DNA of 64,000 nt from Salticus scenicus (taxonomy: Eukaryota > Arthropoda > Arachnida > Araneae > Salticidae), in contig OZ005660.1 of assembly GCA_963930645.1 (NCBI GenBank), positions 245,733,082 to 245,797,081 of the forward strand, in the 5' to 3' direction. The position numbers and the translations under genes are program-made. Below are positions 1-11,763 of the stretch, in pieces. The stretch's first letter is position 1. Each line of letters opens with the position of its first letter. The notes under the pieces were generated by a model. It saw only the letters and a list, made by a program, of their open reading frames with translations. It did no database searches and was not told the DNA's origin.

Positions 1-655
1 TTTTTTTATCAAAAATATTCATGTAATATTTTTGGGTCACTTCATTTTATCGTATAAAAAAGCAGAATTTGATTATCATAATTATTTTGGAAGATATGAA
101 TTAATGTTTGTCATATTCATTTAACATTAGCATCCTCATATTTTAACAGCTTATAAACTCTATGAAAAATTGAGCAAAATATATAAACTATATACGATTT
201 TCCGCGATGATTTGATCCAAAGAATTCAAATAAATTATAAAAAATTGGGGTAACCATTGAAAAAAATGATATTGATGCCAGTTTTAATATGTAGACGACC
301 CCTTAAGCAAAATATAACTATACCATTATAATCTAGACGTTATTACAAAACGATTGGTACCAATCACATGTTTCTACGACAACTTCTGGCGAAATTAGGT
401 GGGGTGATGGCGTTTTTTGGGGGGTGACTGTACATTGAGAAAGCTTCAGTGTTGACCTTAGAGGAGAGATAACCCTAGAGAGAGCATCCCCGAACGAAAT
501 CTTCTGCCAACATCGAAACCACGTGACTGAGGGACACCGTATTCGGACAGGGGAGTGTTTTACATGTATTTGAATGGGGATATCTGCTATGCTACCGAAG
601 AAATGGTGAAATACTTCGTTGCATTTGGTTCTAGAGAAAAATTTCCCAATGGAGA
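1..655. other. AT-rich non-coding DNA with a GC-richer patch
   Basis: No supported gene. The stretch at about 447-530 (GTTGACCTTAGAGGAGAGAT then AGAGAGC and CACGTGAC) recurs in reverse orientation at about 4935-5050, so it is part of an interspersed repeat. The short ORF starting at 555 runs across the junction into the fold-back element and is not a gene. Confidence 0.6.
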
Positions 656-663
656 ACCTATAA
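656..663 (+). repeat. 8-bp target site duplication (left)
   Basis: ACCTATAA directly abuts TAGGGTGG at 664 and is matched exactly at 2893-2900 after the right terminus. Confidence 0.85.
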
Positions 664-1315
664 TAGGGTGGTTCGAAAAAAACTTTTTTTTTAATTTCAG
701 ATCGCTACAGTGCACAAAAGTTGCCATTGGCAAAGACATGAAAAAAGCACTAATTATTATTTTTTTTATTAATTTGTCTTCCGGTCGCGCAATGCCATCG
801 AGTTTAAGAAAAAATTGCGAAAAACCTTAATTTTTCATATTTTTTTAAGCACGCCATATGGTTTTATTTGCTTTCCTATCCCATGAATTAACTACTAAAA
901 GTATGTGAAATCAATATATATGCACTTATTATACATTTGTTTCATATCTTCCGGTCGTGCAACGTAGTACAAAATGAGTAAAATTAGTAGTTTTTGCAAA
1001 ATTTCAAAGTTTGACTGTTTAGTACATTTTAATCATATGACTTTTAGAGATGCTATAGTTTAATTCTAATACAATAATATATTTAAAATCCAAGCATATA
1101 AGATAAACGAGGCTATAAGATAGGCGTGGCGTACGAATGCAAGCGATGCGCGCGCAGCGCAAACAGTCGCAGCCATTATCGTTTCCCGCTATTTCCTTCA
1201 GTCTGCTCATGCCGCTACCTCGAATCAGTACTACATTGTGTTCTACTTAAGTCCTTATTTTTCTGTCTACTTTTGCGTTCAGTGTTTGTACTTGAATACG
1301 ACAGTTATTGATACA

Positions 1316-1909
1316 ATGGATGTGCCAAAGAAAGTTGGTATAGGTACAATAACTAAAAAAGATTTTTAGTGCCCTATTTTTGGTCACCCACGAGACTTGT
1401 TACACAACAAGCTTCCTACTCATGAAGATGTCCTTCGCTGCTGCTTTCAACAGAGATTCAACCTAGCTGTGACAATAAACAACAAGAGTGTATCTTTTTC
1501 AAGAGTAGCCTCAACAGTGGCAAAGAAAATTATCGGTTTATATGACAAAGCCTCAATCCCAACTGTTACGAAGTACAGAGTCATCCAGCTAATTAGTTCT
1601 TACTACGAATCATGCAGTAAACTCAGAAAGTCGTTTCATCGTGCCAAATACAAACCAGCATTCAAACTTAGACTTGACAATTTCAAGAAGAAAGGATGCT
1701 CCTTTTTTGATATCGCGGCGTGTAAATGTGTAATATTTGCTAATGTCTGTTCATGTAAGAAATCTCCAGATACATGTGTATGTCCTCTAAGTGTGAACTG
1801 CATTTGTGAAAGAAAAAAAAAATGCACCTTTGGAATTAAAGTTTATGTACTTGCACATTTACACGCCGCGACATCAAAAAGAGAGCATCCTTTCTCCTTG
1901 AAATTGTGA
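1316..1909 (+). pseudogene. element-encoded cysteine-rich ORF, left-arm copy, in-frame stop
   Basis: The reading frame opens with ATG at 1316 (MDVPKKVGIG), meets TAG at 1367-1369, then continues in frame as CPIFGHPRDLLHNKLPTHE and on to 1909. The region from about residue 120 of the downstream part has a dense Cys pattern (ACKC, CSCKK, CVCP, CICERKKKC), suggesting metal binding. The last about 20 codons before 1909 already lie in the opposite arm and are antisense to it. I have an impression of similar GHPR/LPTYEDV ORFs repeated in arthropod genomes, but the family and function are not established here. The TAG falls where the right-arm copy has GAG, so it is a point mutation rather than the natural end. 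Not a host gene. Confidence 0.6.
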
Positions 1910-2278
1910 AGTTTAAGTTTGAATGCTGGTTTATTTTTGTCACGATGAAACAACTTTTTGAGTTTACTGTATGATTCGTAGTAAGAACTAATTATCTAGA
2001 TGACTTTGTAACAGTTGGGATCGAGGCTTTGTCATATAAATCGATAATTTTCTTTGCTACTTTTGAGGCTACTCTTGAATAAGATACACTCTTGTTGTTT
2101 ACTGTCACAGCTAGGTTGAATCTCTGTTGAAAGCAGCAGCGAAGGACATTTTCATGCGTAGGAAGCTTGTTGTGCAACAAGTCTCGTGGGTGACCAAAAA
2201 AGGGCACTCAAAATCTTTTCTAGTCATTGTACCTATGCCAACTTTCATTGTTACATCCATTGTATCAATAACTGCCGT
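1860..2278 (-). pseudogene. element-encoded cysteine-rich ORF, right-arm copy, frameshifted
   Basis: This is the inverted copy of the ORF at 1316. Reading on the minus strand from the ATG near 2272, the frame passes through DFECP with a GAG codon where the left copy has TAG. It then loses a base in a T run (CCTTTTTTGG against CCTATTTTTGG on the left) and shifts. The remainder is legible from about 2207 as LLHNKLPTHENVLRCC and ends near the loop as GCSLFDVAACKC. The two arms therefore carry different lesions in one ancestral ORF. Confidence 0.6.
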
Positions 2279-2892
2279 ATTCAAGTACAAACACTGAACG
2301 CAGAAGTAGAATATGGACTTAAGCAGAACACAATCTAGAACTGACTAGATTTAGCGGCATGAGCAGACTGAAGAAAATAGCGGGAAACGATAATGGCTGC
2401 GACTGTTTGCGCTGCGCGCGCATCGCTTGCATTCGTCACGTATGCCACGCCTATCTTATAGCCACGTTTATCTTATATGCTTAGATTTTAAATATATTAC
2501 TGTAATAGAATTAATCTATAGCATCTCTAAAAGTCATATGATTAAAATGTACTAAACAGTCAAACTTTAATATTTTGCAAAAACTACTAATTTTACTCAT
2601 TTTGTACTATGTTGCGCGACCGGAAGATATGAAACAAATGTTTAAAAAGTGCATACATATTGATTTTACATACTTTTAGTAGTTAATTCATGGTATAGGA
2701 ATGCAATTAAAACCATCTGGAAAAATTAAGGTTTTTCACATTTTTTTGCTAACTTTGATGGCATTGTGCGACCGGAAGACAAATTTATTAAAAAATAATA
2801 ATTAGTGCTTTTTTCATGCCTATACCAATGGCAACTTTTGTGCACTATAGCGATCTGAAATTTAAAAAAAAAGTTTTTTTCGAACCACCCTA

Positions 2893-2900
2893 ACCTATAA
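2893..2900 (+). repeat. 8-bp target site duplication (right)
   Basis: ACCTATAA follows CCACCCTA ending at 2892. It is the exact direct repeat of 656-663. Confidence 0.85.
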
Positions 2901-5463
2901 CCTTTCACAGTCATATATATATATCTAAACTGTATTCCTATAAAATCATAATATTAAAACAAATAGACTTTTTAATGAAGGAAATCCAAATTATTCGCAT
3001 AATCATGTGTTTTATATACAGTTTTTTGAAAATTTATGGAAAAATAATTTATTATATTAATGTTTTTGAGTAGTTATATGTTTGATTTTTTCGTTTTTCA
3101 TGATTTTTACTTATTATTTTCTTAAAAACTGAGAAATAATGAAAGAAATTTCAGTTACATCTTTCAATCCAGATTTGTCGCGATTTGGCGAAATATTGAA
3201 ATGTCTAATAAGTTTGATGCATAATTGTATTTTTGTGTTTTACGTCTTTTGCGGTGTTTGAAAAATAAATTATTGTATTGTTTGCAAAAAGCATAAAGAA
3301 ATATATTTTATTTTTTATTTACAAATTAGAATTCTTTTTTCCCCCATATGTACTTTATTATGAATTTAGAGATTTTTGCGTATTGACGATCTGTTTGCAT
3401 TTATAATGTTAGATTGAGAGAATAAAATTTGTCTCTTTATTTCTTACAAGGCAAAATTTAATCCCATATAAAATTAACAAATTGTTTCATATAAGAATTT
3501 TTATTTAAAAAATATTTTATTATTATAATTTATAAATATTATAATTTATAATTTCTTTACTTTGCTTTTCTATGCTCTGTAGAATATAGTGTATTTATTT
3601 ATTTATGATTCATTTTTTCTTCTTCTTTATTCAAAGGATTTGAAATGATAAGATTTATAAAAAATTTCGTCTCCGGTTTTCAATGAATTTACAGTTTTGA
3701 GGTGATCTATACACGTTTGGAGCTTTTTTAGAAAATATCCACCTCTCTCTTGTCTCTTCTGTGTGTGGGGGAGAGAGAGACCAAAAATTTGTGGCTTCTC
3801 TATATCAAGAACTAATGCACTAATTTACTTTTTTTTTTTTTTCAATCTTGAATTTAGTACCTATCAACTTCTTGTGAAAATCGCCCAATAAGTGGCACTG
3901 CTGTACAGCGATTTCTCTAATTTACGGGAATGCTGTGTCTCTGCTTCTGTTCCGTAAAATTACACGAAACTTGGTATGCGAGAGGATAATTACAGAAATT
4001 ATGTCAACTTGAATACATATTGTTCGACAGGTGGCGCTGGTATGATGCAGCTTTTTTCCCTTGTGCAGAAAGGCTATATCTCAGCTTTTATAAGAAAAAT
4101 GCTTTTTTACGATAAATGCATCGGAAACGTGTGTAATATCTTGTTCATGCGTTTATTTATTTCATTATAATTATTTCTCATGGTGTATTTAAATTCGACC
4201 TTTTAAATTTTTTCCCTCTGATATACATTTATTTATTTACTTTTTTTTTTCTTTGTGGTTGTCTACTGCAAAACGATTATAAGGCATTGTTGATGTCTGA
4301 AACAAATTATCCTCTACCTTTTGTCCTAATGACAAAAAGTAAACATTTTTTCATTCAAAGAAGGGTATATTATTCAAAATGCAACAATACATTTCTTAGG
4401 ATTTAAGCGTAACAAAGAATATTTTAAATAATTCAAAAATTAATGGCCCTTAAACTACATTATTATTATTTTTTAAACCTTCATAAATGTACTCAATGTA
4501 CAATGTACCTTGTATGTTATTTTCATTTAGCTTTCCTAAAGATAAAAACAGATGGAAATTACAGGAAGGTAAGATTTTAAGAGAAAAGGTTTTAAAGGCA
4601 TTGACCATTCCCGTTTATGTTCAAAAAATTTCTTGCCAGATAATTTTCATAAAAATAGATTTGGAAGCACTTGGTTAAAAACGGATGCAGTACTAACTGT
4701 ATTTAAATTTCCAGAGAATTGTCCCTATTTACATTTGTTATAAAAATCAGATAGTCATTTTCACGTTTAATGACGGCTCGAATTAACATTTAAAAATTAT
4801 TTATAACTAATATTTCGAACTATTCAAGTGACCCTAGCAAAATTATATTTGTAGCAGGTAAAATAATGGAGAAAAATGTTCTGTAATTTCGACAAGGTAA
4901 AAGATTTCTAACGGCGAGCTGTAGCCAAATGTGGTTGCCTCCCTGTCACGTGACTAAGGTGAAAATCATTCAATGTTGACCTAAACTTTTCAACCCCATT
5001 TTTCCCTGCATGCGCTCTCTATCAGTATCTCTCCTCTAAGGTGTTGACCGGCATTTCAACATTTATGAGAGATAGGTAAAAAGAAGTTAAACAATAATTA
5101 TATGAGTGCGAAGTATTAAGGAATTTGATTTTTACTTCTTTATAGACTATGGAAACTAATAAAGTAAATTTAAAAAGAATATTGACAATCGTGTTGCAAT
5201 TTGTAGATGGAGAAAGATTGGGAAACAAAAAAGTCCCGCAGAGAATTTGATTGCCGCTCGCTGGCTGAATTTAACAAGAGATTCGGGGGTGGGGGTAATT
5301 GCATGAATAAGAAATATTGAAAGACATTACTTCTTTACACCTTCTGGAATCTCATAAAGCCAGATATAAGAGAATACTGACATTTATACTATGGATGGAT
5401 AAAGGTTATAAATGAAAACCTGTCATACAACATTTGATCGACAATTGTTTTTTTTCGACGTAT

Positions 5464-5501
<38 letters not shown>

Positions 5502-5774
5502 TTTAAGCGAAAGATAATAATTAAAAATTGAAACCTGGAGTATTAACTTAAATATCGGAAAACATTCGTCAAAATTAAAAAACAGAAACCTCGCCCCATC
5601 TTTTTACGAAATGCAAAATAAATAGTCTAAAATTAACGTTTTTAAATCTGATTTTAAGAAATTATTAGAAAAATGGGAAAAATACACATTTAAACGTAAA
5701 AAAGGGAGATACGGCTTGAAAAATCTTCCATGAAAAATGGGAGTTGGCAAGTCTGCAACGACCACACAGAAACA
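2901..5774. other. AT-rich non-coding DNA with repeat fragments
   Basis: No supported gene. About 3655-4080 is a dispersed repeat fragment (own entry). A run of T lies at about 5466-5494. About 4935-5050 repeats 447-530 in reverse. ORFs here are short and have no recognisable domain. Confidence 0.55.
3655..4080 (+). repeat. dispersed repeat fragment
   Basis: Shares wording with three other places: a GGTTTTCAATGAATTTACA-like segment, a GTGTGTG run followed by an AAATTTGTGGC-like segment, and ATCGCCCAATAAGTGGC. Related copies lie at about 16905-17160, 25985-26540 and 49230-49470. The last copy sits inside a Helentron-like element, so the others may be fragments of that family. Confidence 0.55.
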
Positions 5775-5923
5775 ATGTTTTGATGTTACATAAAGCATTT
5801 TTCCGAGATAATTCTTTCAAGTACATTCAATACACATGGCTTTTTTCTGTGCGTAAATACGTAAATGGTTTTTGAGGTATTTCTTTTGAGAAAACGAACA
5901 GAGAAAATTTCACACATATATAG
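5775..5923 (-). pseudogene. C2H2 zinc-finger relic, part split off by Copia insertion
   Basis: Read on the minus strand this contains decayed finger and linker pieces (MCEIFS, then the H-R-K-K linker area) like those beyond 11870. If the Copia element and one TATAG are removed, the sequence at 5923 joins the sequence at 11870 through a zinc-finger linker: RIHSRKKLYMCEIF reads straight across the junction. It is the tail of the array at 11870-14590. Confidence 0.65.
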
Positions 5924-6196
5924 TGTTAAATTAAATCAATCAGAGTCCGATGTTCATGGATATAAGATGAAGTTTAATAATGAAAAACGTGCAGAAATTG
6001 CACTCACGTACATCACGCTAGAGCGTCAGCGTACCCAAGAAACGACAACAAACAAAAGTGTTGCCAAAACATATATATAAAGAAAACTTACAGTTATGGT
6101 TACATATATGGTAGAAATGAATGACAGTTTAAATGTGATACAAAATAACAGTGATTACATCAAATATAAAACAGTTACTGTGATTAACTCTCAATA
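5924..6196 (-). repeat. Copia 3' LTR
   Basis: 273 bp, starting TGTTAAAT on the plus strand and ending CTCAATA; in element sense TATTGAG to ATTTAACA. Nearly identical to the split LTR at 10027-11864. The pol stop codon (6204-6206) is about 7 bp inside, with GGGTGGG between as the likely polypurine tract. Confidence 0.9.
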
Positions 6197-6203
6197 CCCA
6201 CCC

Positions 6204-7379
6204 TTAATCACATATTAGACCACAATGATTAATTAGTTTACATAATCTAGGTTTTGGTAAGCTTTTTGTAAATAAGTCTGCCAGCTGATCTTCAGTAGCT
6301 ATGTATTCAACACTAATAGAATTTAATTTTATAATTTCCCTGATATACTTTAGCTTAATGTCTAGGTGCTTTAATCTAGCACAATGATTTTCATTACAGA
6401 CAGCTTTTATGGCAGATTGATTATCTTCAAAAATTATTATTTTTATTTCTTTACATCCCAAAATTTCTTTTGTTAAGTTATAAACAATCACTAAAATTTG
6501 AATAGCTTTAGCTAAGGCTAAAATCTCTGCTTCAGTAGAAGACAGAGCTATGGATGTCTGCTTCTTAACATTCCAAATTATTGGACAACTGTTTAGCATT
6601 AAAATATAACCTGAAATTGATTTTCGATCACGTAAATCAGCCCCCCAATCAGCATCAACATACAGAGAAATGACAATATCATCACTACTACACTTAGGAA
6701 AAAATAATTTTAGCTCAAGAGTCCCTTTGAGATAACATAACACTCTTTTCAGACCAGTCCAAGCAGCAACTGTAGGTTGCTCTTGCAATTGACCAAAACA
6801 GTTTACAGAGTACAAAATATCTGGTCTAGTTGTCATTGCTAAATATAATAAAGTACCAACAAGTTCACGATAGGGACCTTCAAAATGTTCACCATTGTCA
6901 AAGTTTGAAGCAGTTGCTTTTGGTACAAGTGGTGTATCACAGGGCTTACAATCAGCCATCTTAAATTTTTCTAAAATTTTCAACACATAAGATTTTTGAC
7001 TTAAACAAAGATGGTTACTGGATTGTTCAAAACATATGCCCAAAAATTCACTGGCAATTTCAGATCTTGACATCTCAAATTTTTGCTGAAGAAGCTGAAT
7101 TACCACTTTAACTTCTGATATGTCAGAACCAGAAATCAGCAAATCATCGACGTACAAAACAACTATCATTTCACTGTGATCTGACCTTTTTACAAATACA
7201 CATGGCTCATTATTGAGTTGTTGAAATTTCAGATGAATTATGAAGTCTGTAAATTTCTCGAACCACTGCCTTGGTGCTTGTTTCAGTCCATATAGACTTT
7301 TTAAGTTTGCACACTCTACCACTGTTATCACTATATCCCATGGGTTGTTCCATAAAGATATTTTCATTAAGTTCACCAT
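6204..7379 (-). pseudogene. Copia pol 3' part: RT (second half) and RNase H
   Basis: Encodes the second half of Copia reverse transcriptase and RNase H. Visible are SLYGLKQAPRQW, the YVDD active site at 7144-7149 (followed by LLISGS), the TRPDILY segment, and RNase H with DADWGAD, SSTEAEILAL, FEDNQSAI and a QLADLFTKSLP tail. It overlaps the upstream gag-pol frame in another frame. The true join is a frameshift near 7300, where the upstream frame reads RVCKLKKS and this frame reads LKSLYGLKQ. The annotated start is therefore not a natural start. Confidence 0.9.
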
Positions 7380-9951
7380 TTAGGAAAGCAGTTTTAACAA
7401 CAAGTGCAAACATTTTTAGTTCTTTATGAATGATGATGGCAAGTACAAGTCTGAGAGAGGATGTACTAATAACAGGAGCATAAGTTTCAAAGAAATCAAC
7501 ACCTGCTTTCTGTTCAAAGCCTCTTGCAACCAGTCTTGCCTTAAAGACACCATTTTGTTTAATTCTAAACACCCATTTGCAGGATATTGTTTTCTCATTT
7601 TCTGGTAACTCCACAAGTTCCCACACTTTGTTTTGATTCAAAGATTTCATTTCTTGATTCATAGCATTTCGCCATAAATTCTGCTCATTAACTGGTAATT
7701 TCTCTAAATCTTCAAACAAAATTGGATCAGGATTTGCTACAAGTGCACTGTATAGGTAGTAGTCATTTAGTCTAGCAGGTGGCTTTGTGCTTCTTCTTGA
7801 ACTTCTGGTTTCATTTTCTTCAGGATTATTAGATTCAGCATCATTCGATTCAAGCAAAACTTCAGGTTGAGAATTAATGTCTAATGGAACATTTTCTTGA
7901 CTTGTATCAGATATAGAAATTCTTTTCTTTTCTTCGTTAAACTTAACATTGCGAGAATTTGTAACTCTATTTGTTTCAGGGTCCAACAAACGGTAACCCA
8001 TGCTTGAGTAGCCAACAAAAATCATTTTTCTTGATTTGGGATCCAACTTCTTCCTCAGGTTGTCTGAAATTCTCATGTATGCATCACATCCAAATACCTT
8101 TATTAAATTTAAGTCAGGAGGTTTTCCATACTTCAGCGCAAATGGCATGCAATTATTAATACTTTGGCAGGGAATTCTATATTTAAGATAGGCTGCAGTC
8201 TGTACAGCAAAGCCCCAGAAACTTTTTGGTAACTGTGCTTCATACACCAATGCACGAGCTTTCTCCAACAAGTATCGATTGGCTCTTTCAGCAACACCGT
8301 TTAAACAAGCTGAGTATGGTGGAGCAGGATCTAGCAGTATACCAGTTTCCTTGCAACACTTGGCTAATTCTCCAGAGACATACTCTCCCGTATTGTCGCA
8401 TCTGATTTTATACAAATTAGGATTTTGCTTTAAGAATAGCTTAAATACTGGAACTATGTCATTTTTATGCTTCAGTAAATGTACCTCACAGAATCTTGAG
8501 TGATCATCAATGATTGTTACAAAATATTTTTCACCAGAAGGTGTAGGTGGTGAAATAGGGCCACATATGTCGGTATGAACCATTCTCATAGCTGAGGTTT
8601 CTCGACTTCTGGGACCCTTTCCAGCAGGTTCATTTGATTGCTTAGCCATGACACATTCTTCACAGAAATTATCTGAAGTAGGAAGGCCCATTTGCTCTAA
8701 AACTTTATTTGATGAGTGTCCCATGCGTCTATGCCAAAGATCTGAAGAATGGTTAGCGACACTAGCTACAGCTTTAATGGGCTTAAATTCACTAACATAG
8801 TGCCCTTTATCATTAAGCTGAGCCATTACAAAGCTCTTTTTACCCTTTTGCACTAACGCTTTATCATCTTTAAATATAATACTGTAACCTGCCTTTTGAA
8901 TGTTCTTTACTGATATTAGTTCACCATTTAAATCAGGCACATAAAGTACATCAGTCAGAATAATTTTCTTTCCATGAAAAATTCCTGAAATTTTTCCAAT
9001 TCCTTCTATTTTTAAAGTGTCATTTTTGGATGCACAGGCCACTGAATCAGAAAAACTTTTCAAATCATCAAACCACTCACTTTTACTGCACATATGTGCT
9101 GTAGCTCCAGAGTCCAACAGAAACAGATTGTCGTCAGATTCACCCATCATAAAAGTCACTGCTGCAGCTGTTTCTTTATGATCCATCTTTGATTTTACTC
9201 TACAGTCCCTTTTGTAATGCCCAGAACGGCCACAATTAAAACAAGTTACTTTACTTTTGCAGTTCTTTGCTACATGACCTTTAAATTTGCAACGATAGCA
9301 AGTTAAATTAGATTTATTCACACGAAAAGCTGCGTTGTCACTCGATCCACAATTACGTATCTGTTCACTACTTTTATCGCTTTTCAGGGCTTCTGCACTT
9401 AAGAGTCTTTGGGTAACAAAGTTCAAAGTCAGGTTCTCGCTCGGTTGATTTTCAATTGTAGCTTTAACTACATCATATTCAGGTGGAAGAGACATCATTA
9501 GATATATCAGCACATCCATATCCTGCACAGCCGCACCGGACATTCTTAAGTCATTTACAGTTCCTAGCATTTCATCAATATGTTGCTGCATACTGCATTC
9601 AGATCGTTTCTTCATAGTTGCTAATCTCTTTCTAGCCAAAATCTGACTAACAGCACTCGTTTTAGCATATTTTGTTTTTAAAGTTTTCCATATTTCACAA
9701 GCTGACTTTTCATTGGCCAGAGCAGCCAAAACCGAATCATCTAATAGAGTCAGCAATAAGGCATAAGCCTTTTTCGCGGCACGTACTTCCGCTTCTTTGG
9801 TTCTATCACATTCCTTTTCTAAATACAAATCCAGCTCTTTCGCTGCAAACACAGCTTCAACACGTCGACTCCATAGCGAGAAGTTCTTGCTGTTGAACGG
9901 TTCAACACTATATTTTGAATCTTCACTTGCCATTTCACACGTGACAAACAC
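7300..9951 (-). pseudogene. Copia gag-pol: gag, zinc knuckles, protease, integrase, RT (first half)
   Basis: Domains in order: gag with a SVEPFNSKNFSLWSRRVEA start (the second Met, residue 7, is a likely start); two CCHC knuckles from Cys218; aspartic protease LLDSGATAHM with Asp280; GAG-pre-integrase LWHRRMGHSS and a C-x2-C pair; integrase with Asp461, Asp519 and Glu555 (DD35E spacing); then RT beginning near WVFRIKQNG. At residue 851 the RT has Val where the family has its first catalytic Asp (VVKTAFLNG). The frame then shifts near 7300, so the trailing residues after KLKKS are out of frame. The domain order protease-integrase-RT-RNase H is diagnostic of Copia. Confidence 0.93.
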
Positions 9952-10007
9952 ACTACGAAAAACTAATCAAAATATATACTTCATTGGCTTGTTAAACTTC
10001 TGTTAGA

Positions 10008-10026
10008 GCATCGAACCACGCTCTGC
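10008..10026 (-). other. Copia primer-binding site
   Basis: Directly inside the 5' LTR the element-sense sequence reads GCAGAGCGTGGTTCGATGC. It resembles the complement of the 3' region of initiator tRNA-Met, the usual Copia primer, with small differences. The primer identity is inferred. Confidence 0.5.
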
Positions 10027-10202
10027 TGTTAAATTAAATCAATCAGAGTCCGATGTTTATGGATATAAGATGAAGTTTAAAATAATGAAAAACGTGCAGA
10101 AATTGCACTCACGTACATCACGCTAGAGCGTCAGCGTACCCAAGAAACGACAACAAACAAAAGTGTTGCCAAAACATATATATAAAGAAAACTTACAGTT
10201 AT

Positions 10203-11763
10203 GGAGCGTGTTCAGTAGAGCGCCCGAGATGGATCAATGCGACCGGGCGATAACGTCACTGATCCTGGACCGGTCTTGGATCGGGCCAGGAATCTACTGA
10301 ACGCTTTGGAACAATTTTGACGTGATAGGAGCAGCGCCATCTATCTAATTTGACCTGTATTAGCAAGTTATATATTGTATTTCTGTTGTTTATTTTGTCT
10401 GGACTTTTAATACGTAATTCCATAAAATGCTAAACTATATTACGTTTTTTCTTTAAAAAAAAAAAAAAAAAAAAAAGAAAAAAAGAAAGAAAGATCTTTT
10501 ATGTAATAACAGTTTTACTTCTTTCTTATTAATGTAGAATTCTGTACTCTGCTAACAAAAAATAAGAAGCTATTAATTGATTGTACTGATAAATTACTAA
10601 TATACATTACTTTGGTTATGATTTTTCTAAATTCACGTATAAATTTTAATCATGAAAATGTTAAGAATATTACGTTACATTTATTTTTAAAGGAACAGAG
10701 TAGATTTATCTTAAGTGAGCACTTAAAACACCATTCTTTCTCTTCGAATTTTATTATGAACAGAAATGTACAACAAAAAGGTTTTTGAAAAATAAATAAA
10801 TAAATAAATTATATAAAATATGAAATATGCTGTTCAGTTAATATAATGGATTTATATAAAAAATAATCTTATTTTCTTCTTCAATTTATGAATCAATACA
10901 AAGAGCTTTTTCTCTTATTACCGACTGAATATTAAAATAAACTAGCAATGTAAACAACACTGCATAATTTTATAGCTACTTTTTTTACAGTCTGTTTTGT
11001 TTATTAAATTTAATAATTGACATCTTAAACTTATTTTTACCTAAATTAAAAATATATGGAAGGATTTTAATTTATTTACTTATAGTTAACTTATTGTTTT
11101 AAAGGTAAAAAATACAAACTTTTCTATTTGTAAACAAAAAACAATCGCATGAATGAAAAGCTTTGTCTGAAAGAAAAAAGAAATGTAATTTTTCCCAGCT
11201 TATTTTTATATATTAAATTAACAAAATACGATAGCGTCCGAATTAAAAAAATATGTTTTTTTGTTTCAATTAAAATTGTGTAAATTTTTGTTTTAATTTT
11301 ATGTTTGAATGTTACGTTCATCAATAAAAAAAATTACGTATCGAAAATCGTTATTACGTAAAAAATCTTTTTTACACAATAAATAAATAAACATAATATA
11401 GTTTAGCATTTTATGGAATTACTTACCTTATTTTCTACAGCAGAAACAATGCATATAAATAGGTACATCTGTATTAATCCTCAGCTAATCAAACAAATAA
11501 ACAATCATTGTCAAAAAAAGATGTTCATTGTTCAGGTTTTCACTGCGTAATGTCAATAAGAGCCTGATTTTCAACCTATTGCGCATTTGATCCATCACGT
11601 GACCCAATGGATCAAGAAATTTTTCTGGGCTTTCTGATCCACGACCGGTCGAGATCGGTCCATTCCACTGAACGGCGTGACTCTGGATCGGTCGACACCA
11701 CTGAACGCTTTGGCTCGGAATCTTTCGACCGGTCGTGGATCGGGCGCTCTACTGAACACGCCC
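10203..11763. mobile_element. non-autonomous TIR transposon (PIF/ISL2EU-like) inside the Copia LTR
   Basis: The ends GGAGCGTGTTCAGTAGAGCG and CGCTCTACTGAACACGCCC form inverted repeats, with the match extending to GCCCGA. The empty site is preserved in the other LTR, so the boundaries are firm to within a few bases. The simplest target duplication is AT (ATGG cannot be excluded). GC-rich subterminal zones at 10203-10330 and 11590-11763 hold repeated CTGAACGCTT/CTGAACGGCG-like words and GACCGGTC words, probably binding sites. The AT-rich interior has no transposase. An inner inverted repeat (10413-10449 against 11390-11426) may mark a further nested insertion. Confidence 0.85.
10413..11426. repeat. 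inner inverted repeat pair within the TIR transposon
   Basis: About 36 bp containing TAATTCCATAAAATGCTAAA at 10414-10433 recurs in reverse complement at 11390-11426. No duplication was recognised at its edges, so it may be either a structural part of the transposon or a second nested element. Confidence 0.5.

Larger units (their letters stand above)
664..2892. mobile_element. fold-back DNA transposon with about 1-kb inverted arms and 8-bp target duplication
   Basis: The left end (TAGGGTGGTTCG at 664-675) and the right end (CGAACCACCCTA at 2881-2892) are perfect inverted repeats. They are flanked by the direct repeat ACCTATAA at 656-663 and 2893-2900. The inverted similarity continues inward over about 1 kb: left arm to about 1738, right arm from about 1855, leaving a loop of about 115 bp. 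An 8-bp duplication and a TAGGG start fit the hAT pattern; P-like or other 8-bp-duplication groups remain possible. No transposase was seen. The arms carry a coding sequence (separate entries) and would form a very long hairpin if transcribed through. Confidence 0.85.
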
